From: Alphaproteobacteria bacterium
Lineage (GTDB): Bacteria > Pseudomonadota > Alphaproteobacteria > Geminicoccales > Geminicoccaceae
DNA: 43,255 bases
NCBI GenBank assembly: GCA_030431615.1
Contig: JAUIID010000017.1
Location: 1-43,255 of the forward strand
Direction of reading: 5' to 3'
The notes under the pieces are model-generated. The model did no database searches, was not told where the DNA came from, and was given only the letters and a program-made list of their open reading frames with translations. Shown here in pieces: positions 36,059-43,255 of this stretch; within the stretch, counting starts at the first letter, position 1, and the number at the start of each line of letters is the position of its first letter. Made by a program: the position numbers and the translations under genes.

Positions 36059-37290
36059 CAGGCGGCCAGGGCGATCAGGCCGTGCAGCAGCACGTTCGCA
36101 CCCCGCTCGACGTCACGCCAGTCGGTGTCCTCCTCCGGCGCGTGGCTGATGCCGCCCTTCGATGGCACGAAGATCAGCCCGGCGCGGGTGACGTGCTGCA
36201 TGGTCTGGGCGTCGTGGCCGGCGCCGGAGGGCAGGGTGGTCGTGGCGTAGCCGAGGTGCCGGCTCTGCTCTGCCAGGAGCGTCGCGACGTCCGGTGCCAG
36301 ATCGACCGGGGCGAGCCGGCTCTCCTCGCGGATCTCGAGGGCGAGGCCATGGTCCCTGGCCGCTGCCTCGAGCTCGCGTCGGCAGAGCTTGGCCATGCGA
36401 TGCATGATACCGTCATCGATGTCGCGGCCGATGATCGAGAAGGTGGCGCTGCCCGGGATGGTGTGCGGGAAGTTGGGGGCGAGCTCGACCTTGCCGATGG
36501 TCAGGCGGGCCTGGTCGGAGGTGAGCTCGGCGATAATGGCGGGGATCCGCCCCGCGAAGGCGGCGAGGCCAGCGAAGGCGTCGCGGCGGAGGTCCATGGG
36601 CGTCGTGCCGGAATGGTTGGCCACGCCGGTGAGGGTAACGGTCCAGTTGAAGACGCCGGAGACGCCCGTGGCGATGCCGATGGCTAGGCCGGCGGACTCG
36701 AGCACCGGACCCTGCTCGATATGCAGTTCGAGGAAGGCGTGAAGCGTGGCGGGATCGCGGGCCGCCTCGGCGTAGCGATCGGGCTCCAGGCCCTGGGCGC
36801 GCATGACGTGGACCAGCCGGATGCCGTCGCTGTCCGTGGCCGCTTCGAGCCATCCGGGGTCAACCATGCCGGCAAGCCCCTGGCTGCCGAGCATGCCGCC
36901 GAAGCGGCCTTCCTCGTCGGCGGTAGCGACCACCTCGATGGGGTGTTTCGGTGTCACGCCTGCCGCACGCATGGCCCGCACCGCCTCCAGGGCGGCGCAG
37001 GTGCCGAGCGTGCCGTCGAAGACGCCGCCGTCGGGGACGGTGTCGAGATGCGAGCCAGCCATGACGACGGGCCCACTGCCGACAGGCCAGCGGGCCAGGA
37101 CATTGCCAACGCAATCCATGGTGGTGTCGAGGCCGGCATGCCGGCAGCGCTCCATGAAGAAGCGCCGGCCCGCCATGTCGGCATCCGAGAAGCTCGGCCG
37201 GTTGATGCCGGGGCGGCCGGCAGCCATGCCGATTCGGGCCAGCTCGAGCATGTCCGCCCGCAGCCGGTCGAGATCGATTGCCGGATTCAT
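36058..37290 (-). CDS. M20-family Zn-dependent hydrolase (N-carbamoyl-L-amino-acid hydrolase/allantoate amidohydrolase type)
   Basis: Cytoplasmic metallohydrolase that cleaves ureido or carbamoyl amides, 410 residues, the family's standard length. Metal site residues are visible: His81 in GSHLDTVPDGG, Asp92 in GVFDGTLG, Glu126/Glu127 in ATADEEGRFGG, and the later His in LELHIEQGPVLE. The lid domain has WTVTLTGVANHSGTTPMDLR and the C-terminal metal His is probably in ISHAPEE. SGAGHDAQ is the diagnostic carbamoylase/ureidoglycolate-type signature. Substrate is uncertain among N-carbamoyl amino acids, beta-ureidopropionate and allantoate. First gene of a two-gene operon with cls. Confidence 0.9.
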   Translation of the reverse strand: MNPAIDLDRLRADMLELARIGMAAGRPGINRPSFSDADMAGRRFFMERCRHAGLDTTMDCVGNVLARWPVGSGPVVMAGSHLDTVPDGGVFDGTLGTCAALEAVRAMRAAGVTPKHPIEVVATADEEGRFGGMLGSQGLAGMVDPGWLEAATDSDGIRLVHVMRAQGLEPDRYAEAARDPATLHAFLELHIEQGPVLESAGLAIGIATGVSGVFNWTVTLTGVANHSGTTPMDLRRDAFAGLAAFAGRIPAIIAELTSDQARLTIGKVELAPNFPHTIPGSATFSIIGRDIDDGIMHRMAKLCRRELEAAARDHGLALEIREESRLAPVDLAPDVATLLAEQSRHLGYATTTLPSGAGHDAQTMQHVTRAGLIFVPSKGGISHAPEEDTDWRDVERGANVLLHGLIALAA

Positions 37291-37324
37291 CCGCCGCTCA
37301 ACGACTGCCCCTCACCGAGGCGAT

Positions 37325-37355
37325 ACCCGGCCACGCCAGAGCGACGCGGCCGGGT
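37325..37355 (-). terminator. Hairpin downstream of the entericidin-like gene
   Basis: ACCCGGCCACG and CGCGGCCGGGT (plus strand) pair over 11 bp with one non-Watson-Crick pair (G-U in minus-strand RNA) around a 9-base loop, 10 bases past the stop of the small lipoprotein gene and before the M20 gene. No T-run follows, so it may be a weak or Rho-assisted terminator. Confidence 0.45.
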
Positions 37356-37365
37356 GCTGCATGGA

Positions 37366-37530
37366 TTACTTCTTGACGGCCTCACCGGCGTCCTCGACCG
37401 CCTCGCCGGTAGCCTCGAGGTTGTCACCGGTGTCTTCCTTCAGGCCGTCCCAGGTGTCGCCGCAAGCCGCGAGCGAGACAGTCAGCATACCGAGGGCCAT
37501 CAGGTTCAAGAGCAGGGCACGGATAGTCAT
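37366..37530 (-). CDS. Entericidin-like small lipoprotein
   Basis: 54-residue membrane-anchored peptide. An N-terminal signal (LLLNLMALGMLTVSLAAC) ends in a lipobox with the acylated Cys at residue 23. The mature part is about 30 residues, amphipathic and acidic with Gly/Ala repeats (LEATGEAVEDAGEAVKK), the pattern of the EcnA/EcnB family. Entericidins are small lipoproteins linked to envelope stability and, in enterobacteria, to stationary-phase bacteriolysis. ATG 37530 has TGAGGAAA upstream. It lies downstream of and parallel to a second small lipoprotein gene. Confidence 0.82.
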   Translation of the reverse strand: MTIRALLLNLMALGMLTVSLAACGDTWDGLKEDTGDNLEATGEAVEDAGEAVKK

Positions 37531-37648
37531 GGTGTTTCCTCATCGTGTGTCATTGGCATTTTGCGACCATCGCTGCTCGCACGACTGACGCACAGTCAAT
37601 CGAATAGCCCAACTTCTGTATCGCGCTTTTGGTTGCACCGAAAGCGGC

Positions 37649-37698
37649 AAGAAAAGACGCGCACGGCGCCTGTGACCGGAAAGCGTCACCAGCGCGCC
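37649..37698 (-). terminator. Possible terminator of the 64-residue lipoprotein gene
   Basis: On the minus strand, 11 bases past the stop, GGCGC and GCGCC enclose an inner stem GTGAC/GTCAC. A T-rich stretch, TCTTTTCTTG, follows a few bases later. The stems are short and imperfect, so this is only a candidate. Confidence 0.35.
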
Positions 37699-37709
37699 GT
37701 TCTGAACAG

Positions 37710-37904
37710 CTAGGGCTTGAGGTCTTCGTCACTGCCTTCGATGGGCTCGTCGACAGTGCCGAGAACGCCCGAGTCGGCAGGATCCTCGAACTCGCCGGGC
37801 GGGGGCGGGGCGCCGGTGCCGGGCTCGGCACCCGAGCAGGCCACGAGCGAGACGGCGATGAAGCCGGTGAGCAGCAAGATCGAAAGGAACGGACGGAGTG
37901 CCAC
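37710..37904 (-). CDS. Small acidic proline-rich lipoprotein of unknown function
   Basis: 64-residue predicted lipoprotein. The signal segment FLSILLLTGFIAVSLVAC has a lipobox (LVAC) with the acylated Cys at residue 23. The mature part is acidic and Pro/Gly-rich (GAPPPPGEFEDPADSG, then EPIEGSDEDLKP) and looks disordered. Start GTG 37904 with GAGGA 8 bases upstream; the frame is open further to 38144, but that part has unbiased codon use and no signal peptide. I do not recognise a family. It precedes the entericidin-like gene on the same strand by 179 bases. Confidence 0.62.
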   Translation of the reverse strand: MALRPFLSILLLTGFIAVSLVACSGAEPGTGAPPPPGEFEDPADSGVLGTVDEPIEGSDEDLKP

Positions 37905-38221
37905 GGCAGTGTCCTCGAGCTGTGTCGTCGATACCGGTGCGGGCCATCCAACACCGCCCGCGCGAACGCTATCGCCATGGCAGTCTAGCCGCATGTGCGC
38001 AACATGGGAAAACCCGAACTGCGTCCGCCGTCCCCGTTTCGCAACAGTCGCGGGCGCTCCGTCACGCCTCCGGCATGGTAGGTAGCATATCCTATTTCGC
38101 TGCCGCATGCAACACGCCTCGGGTTCGCTCGGCAAAAGGCACACCGACAGCGGTGCGGCGCGGCGGTTCGAGGGTGCAAAACGGCATAAAACCTTGCAAT
38201 TACAATGATTTGTGGGCGCTC

Positions 38222-38323
38222 GGGTTCGTTCGCGGGATCTCGGGTTCGTTCGTCGATTTCCCGGGTTCGCTCGTCGAATCGGTGGGTTCGATCGTCGATT
38301 CCGCAGGTTCGTTCGTCGGCAAA
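38222..38323 (+). repeat. Five direct repeats, 20-21 bp period
   Basis: Units start at 38222, 38242, 38263, 38284 and 38305, so the steps are 20, 21, 21 and 21 bases, two helical turns. The core is GGGTTCGNTCGTCGA; the first unit diverges after TTCG and the last starts with A. Related single units with a GCAAA tail occur at 38121 (GGGTTCGCTCGGCAAA) and 38165 (GGTTCGAGGGTGCAAA). The last tandem unit also ends in GGCAAA and runs straight into the first palindrome. Confidence 0.85.
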
Positions 38324-38469
38324 TGTCGCGGATTCCGCGACACTTCGGGCCCGGTGTCGCAGAATCTGCGACATCACGATCGCTTATGTCGCGTTATACG
38401 CGACAGTTTGGGTGCTGCTGTCGCGTATAACGCGACACCCCGAGGGCAACTGTCGCGCATGATGCGACA
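38324..38469. repeat. Five phased 19-bp palindromes, TGTCGC-N7-GCGACA
   Basis: Sites: TGTCGCGGATTCCGCGACA (38324-38342), TGTCGCAGAATCTGCGACA (38355-38373), TGTCGCGTTATACGCGACA (38387-38405), TGTCGCGTATAACGCGACA (38419-38437) and TGTCGCGCATGATGCGACA (38451-38469). The first two are perfect 9+1+9 palindromes, the next two 8+3+8, the last 6+7+6. The third and fourth are exact reverse complements of each other. Centres are 31, 32, 32 and 32 bases apart, three helical turns, with 12-13 base linkers of unrelated sequence. This arrangement suggests five operator-like sites on one face of the DNA. Confidence 0.9.
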
Positions 38470-38524
38470 ACCCGAGCGCCGGGACACCCGATTCCGGCGG
38501 CCGGAGGCCTGTCCGGCGACGGGC

Positions 38525-39347
38525 CTATAAGCGTTCGTGATGGCGGCGGCCGGGGATGGGCACGGCGGCGAGGAGGGTGCGGGTGTAGTCGTCTTCGGGC
38601 TGCTCGAAGACCTGGCGGCGCGGGCCCTGCTCGACGGCGCGGCCGCGCAGCATGACCATGACATCGGTCGCGAGCGCCTCGACCACGGCGAGGTCGTGGC
38701 TGATGAAGAGATAGGTCAGGCCGCGCCGCGCCTGGAGGTCCTTCAGGAGCCCCAGCACCTGCGCCTGGACGGAGACGTCGAGGGCGGAGACCGGCTCGTC
38801 GAGCACGATCAGCCGGGGCTCGACGGCAAGGGCCCGGGCGATGCCGATGCGCTGCGCCTGGCCGCCGGAGAACTCGTGCGGGTAGCGGTCGATGAACTCG
38901 GGCCTGAGCCCGACCTCGTCCATCAGCCGGGCGACCCGTTCGCGGCGGGCGCTGCGGTCGAGGTCGGTCAGCGCCTCGAGCGGGCCTTCCAGGATCTGCC
39001 GTACCGTCTTTCTCGGGTTGAGCGAGGCGATCGGGTCCTGGAAGACGAGCTGGACCGCCTGGTGGAAGCGGCGCTTCTCGGCACCGGTGAGCCGGCTCAC
39101 GGGTCGCCCTTCGAGGCGGATCGTGCCTTCGGTCGGGGCGATAAGGCCGACCAGCATGCGGGCGAGGGTGGACTTGCCGCAGCCGGATTCGCCGACGATG
39201 CCGAGCGTGGTGCCGGGCTGGACGGCAAGGCTGACGCCGTCGACGGCACGCAGCTCGGGCTTTTTCGCCCCCCACCAGGTCCGCCCGCCGCCGAAGACGC
39301 GGACCAGGTGCCGGGCCTCGATGATGGGCTCCTGCCCCCTGATCGAT

Positions 39348-39355
<8 letters not shown>
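38525..39355 (-). CDS. Peptide ABC transporter ATPase, DppF-like, lacking the C-terminal cysteine domain
   Basis: Second ATPase of the minus-strand peptide importer, 276 residues. Walker [11 protein letters not shown]-loop VFQDPIASLNPRK, signature FSGGQAQRIGI, Walker B LIVLDEPVSALD and H-loop ISHDLAVVEA are intact. It ends soon after the last ABC strand (YTRTLLAAVPIPG, then RRHHERL), so the oligo_HPY domain and its cysteines, present in the DppF-like protein at 28015, are missing. ATG 39355 overlaps the fusion gene's stop by 8 bases (ATGCCTGA). The phased palindromes begin 55 bases past its stop. Confidence 0.9.
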
Positions 39356-41245
<1,890 letters not shown>

Positions 41246-41246
<1 letters not shown>

Positions 41247-42196
41247 CAGCCGCGCCTCAGGCGGGGATCGAGGGCGACCTGGATGAGATCGGTGGCGAGG
41301 TTGATGAGGACGAAGGAGGCGGCCACCACGAGCACGCCGCCCTGCACGAGCAGGATGTCCCGGGTCGAGATGGCGGTGACCAGCATGCGGCCGATGCCCG
41401 GCCACTGGAAGACGGTCTCGATATAGACGGCACCGCCGAGGACGAAGCCCGCCTGGATGCCGATGATCGGGACGATGCCGACGAGCGCGTTCATGAAGGC
41501 ATGGCGGAGGATGACGCGGCCCTCGCGCAGGCCCTTGGCGCGGGCGGTGCGGACATAGTCCTGACGCAGCACCTCGAGCATGCCCGAGCGGGTGAGCCGG
41601 GCGACGACGCCGGTCGCGACCACGGCAAGGGCGGTGGCCGGCAGGGTCAGGTGCCAGAGCAGCTCCCTGAGGCTGCCGTCGCCGAAGAGGTCGTACATGC
41701 CGCCCGTCGGGAACCAGCCGAGATCGACCGAGAACCAGAGGATCAGCATGATGCCGAGGAAGAAGGAGGGGGTGGAGATGCCGATCAGCACGGCGAGCGT
41801 GATCAGCTTGTCGGCCCAGCCATATTGCCGGACCGCGGCGACGACGCCGGCGGCGAGGCCGAAGACCGTGCAGAGGAAGAGGGCGGCGGCAGCCAGGATC
41901 AGCGTCGGGCCGAAGCGCTCCAGCACCTCGTCGAGGACGGGGCGATTGAGCGAGTAGGAGCGGCCGAGATCGCCCTCGAGGACGCCCTGGAGCCAGGTCA
42001 GGTACTGGACCGGCAAAGGCCGGTCGAGGCCGAGCTCGCGATTGATCCGCTCGACGTTCTCGGGCGTCGCGAAGGAGCCCAGGATGGCCGTCGCCGGGTC
42101 GCCCGGGATCAGGGAGATCACCAGAAAGACGATCACCGAGATCCCGAGCAGGACCGGGACGGTCAGGACCAGCCGGCGAAGGGCGTAGCCGAGCAA
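41246..42196 (-). CDS. Peptide ABC transporter permease, DppB-like
   Basis: Permease of 316 residues. N-terminal block RRLVLTVPVLLGISVIVFLV followed by SLIPGDP is the family hallmark. Six membrane segments; the EAA loop is EVLRQDYVRTARAKGLREGR. The end TDLIQVALDPRLRRG is typical. Starts 12 bases past the binding-protein stop and is coupled to the permease-ATPase fusion. It forms the channel with the permease half of that fusion. Confidence 0.92.
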
Positions 42197-42208
42197 GTGG
42201 CCGGGTTC

Positions 42209-43255
42209 CTAGCCGGCCTTGGCGACGTCCTTGAGGATCAGGAGGAAGCTGGGCTCGAGGCGGAAGTTCTCGACCTTGTCGGTGGTCACGGCGTTCTGCT
42301 TCCAGTTGGCGACGAAGGCCCAGGGCGCGTCCTCGTGGACGATCACCTGCATCTCCCGGTAGAGGCCGGCCCGCTCCTCCTGGCTGGTGGCGCGCCTGGC
42401 CGCCTCGAGCAGCTCGTCGACCTTCGGGTTCGAGTAGTAGCCCGAGTTGAAGCCGCCATTCTCCGGCATGGCCTCGGTGCGCAGCGCCAGGAAGGGCAGG
42501 GTGTCGGGGTCGTTGGTCATCCAGGCCATCTCGGCCATGCCGGCCTTGCCCTCGAGCCCGGGGTTCACCTGGCCGAGGAAGGTGTTCCACTCGTAGGTCT
42601 CGATCTTGGCGTCGATGCCGACGGCGGCGAGATCGGCCTGGATGGCGGTGCCCATCGGCACCGGGTCGAGCATGCCGGAGCCGCCCTCGGTGACGTAGAA
42701 GACCGTCTCGACGCCATCCTCGTAGCCGGCCTCGGCGATCAGCGCCTTGGCCTTCTCCGGGTCGTAGGGATAGGGCTCGAGGTCGGGGTTGTAGGCCCAG
42801 GCGAAGGCCTCGGGCGTCGGCCCGGCCGCCACGGTGGCGGTGCCCTGCAGCACGTCGTCGACGAGGCTTTCCTTGTTGATGGCGTAGTTCACCGCCTGGC
42901 GCATCCTGACGTCGTCGAAGGGCGGCTCCTTGGCGTTGAGGATCAGGAACCAGAGGTGTGGCCCGGCCTGCTCGTAGAGCTCGAAGGCCTCGTCCTCGGC
43001 GAAGAGGGCGACGTTGTCCGGCGGCACCTCGACCATCAGGTCGATGCCGCCGGAGAGCATCTCGGAGACCCGGGCATTGGCGTCGGTGATCGGGCGGAAG
43101 ACGACACCGCGCAGCGGCGGCGCGCCGTCCCAGTAGTCTTCGTTGCGCTCGAGCGCCACCTGCCGGTTCGACTCCCAGACCCTGAACATGAAGGGCCCGG
43201 TGCCGGCGGGGTTGCGGGCGTAGTCGGCGCCGTGCGTCTCGACGGCGGTCGGCGA
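42209..43255 (-). CDS. Peptide ABC transporter substrate-binding protein, SBP_bac_5 (partial, N-terminus missing)
   Basis: C-terminal 348 residues of a periplasmic peptide-binding protein; the frame is open to the right edge, so the signal peptide and about a third of the protein lie outside. Family motifs are NPAGTGPF near the edge, NEDYWDGAPP, VRMRQAVNYAINKESLVDDV, YPYDPEKAKALIAEAGYEDG and WMTNDPDTLPFLALRTEAMP. Its first Met in the window (43189) is internal to the GTGPF motif and is not a start. First gene of the operon binding protein, DppB-type, DppC-DppD fusion, DppF-type. Confidence 0.92.
   Translation of the reverse strand, partial: SPTAVETHGADYARNPAGTGPFMFRVWESNRQVALERNEDYWDGAPPLRGVVFRPITDANARVSEMLSGGIDLMVEVPPDNVALFAEDEAFELYEQAGPHLWFLILNAKEPPFDDVRMRQAVNYAINKESLVDDVLQGTATVAAGPTPEAFAWAYNPDLEPYPYDPEKAKALIAEAGYEDGVETVFYVTEGGSGMLDPVPMGTAIQADLAAVGIDAKIETYEWNTFLGQVNPGLEGKAGMAEMAWMTNDPDTLPFLALRTEAMPENGGFNSGYYSNPKVDELLEAARRATSQEERAGLYREMQVIVHEDAPWAFVANWKQNAVTTDKVENFRLEPSFLLILKDVAKAG

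Larger units (their letters stand above)
37905..38524. other. 620-base intergenic region with AT-rich pocket and repeat arrays
   Basis: No gene that I can support lies here. Base composition is visibly less GC-rich than the flanks. From left to right: the promoter side of the 64-residue lipoprotein gene; stray GGTTCG repeat units at 38121-38136 and near 38165; an AT-rich pocket (38177-38213) holding the near-palindrome TTGCAATTACAA (38194-38205); five direct repeats (38222-38323); and five phased palindromes (38324-38469). The 3' end of the minus-strand peptide importer operon follows. Confidence 0.7.

Noticed and set aside
38284-38304. tRNA T-arm-like sequence GGTTCGATCGTCGATTCC
   Set aside because: It is one unit of the direct repeat; no acceptor, D or anticodon arms flank it.
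38324-38469. CRISPR-like array (regular repeats with non-repeated spacers)
   Set aside because: Repeats are only 19 bp, vary in their centres and are fully palindromic; spacers are 12-13 bp, too short; no cas gene is present.
38075-38530. Open frame of 151 codons across the repeats, with heptads GSFVDFP, GSLVESV, GSIVDSA on the plus strand, and a minus-strand frame with DERT heptads
   Set aside because: Third-position G/C is far lower than in neighbouring genes, the 21-bp period alone makes heptads in every frame, no ribosome binding site is evident, and the second half is made of the palindromes. A conserved coding sequence in relatives would change this.
41247-42590. N-terminal extension of the permease-ATPase fusion to a 1080-codon frame
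   Set aside because: The upstream part is an out-of-frame reading of the DppB-type permease and binding-protein genes; ATG 41246 gives the normal DppC N-terminus.

Overview
The window is 43,255 bases of very GC-rich DNA with strong G/C preference at third codon positions. Gene content (UgpC-type importers, a TolB-like/TPR class III cyclase, SelO, an entericidin-like lipoprotein, Dpp operons) and gene style suggest a free-living, heterotrophic alphaproteobacterium, probably of the Rhodospirillales/Hyphomicrobiales/Geminicoccales kind; this placement is inference. No rRNA, tRNA, transposase, integrase, phage gene or CRISPR array was seen. I count 41 protein genes, and 27 of them encode parts of ABC transporters.

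Layout. (1) 1-4651: a ribose/xylose-type (CUT2) importer. The binding protein (partial) is divergent from two half-size ATPases and two permeases; the usual tandem ATPase is split into two overlapping genes. (2) 4656-8310: a TetR-controlled efflux operon on the minus strand (tetR, HlyD-type adaptor, ATPase, ABC-2 permease) with a clear promoter and operator, and a divergent NTF2-fold gene. (3) 8435-13789: an SDR dehydrogenase and a complete CUT1 importer in the order permease, binding protein, permease, ATPase. (4) 13895-20044: a second CUT1 importer with a Gfo/Idh/MocA oxidoreductase, interrupted by an SDR gene on the opposite strand. (5) 20041-23172: a third CUT1 importer on the minus strand without an ATPase of its own. 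(6) 23384-28989: a five-gene dipeptide/oligopeptide importer. (7) 29060-37290: single-copy functions: SelO, a cyclase with TPRs, a 3-hydroxyacyl-CoA/carnitine-type dehydrogenase, an AI-2E-family membrane protein, cardiolipin synthase and an M20 carbamoylase-type hydrolase. (8) 37366-38524: two small lipoprotein genes and a 620-base intergenic region with unusual repeats. (9) 38525-43255: a second peptide importer on the minus strand, cut by the window edge, in which the second permease and first ATPase are fused.

The importers and dehydrogenases together suggest uptake and first-step oxidation of sugars, polyols or similar small molecules plus peptides and ureido compounds. Exact substrates cannot be read from the sequence.

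The most unusual structure is in the intergenic region 37905-38524. Five 19-bp palindromes of the form TGTCGC-N7-GCGACA have centres spaced 31, 32, 32 and 32 bp (three helical turns). They are directly preceded by five direct repeats with a 20-21 bp period (two helical turns) and an AT-rich pocket. This looks like a phased protein-binding array; I do not recognise it as a described element.
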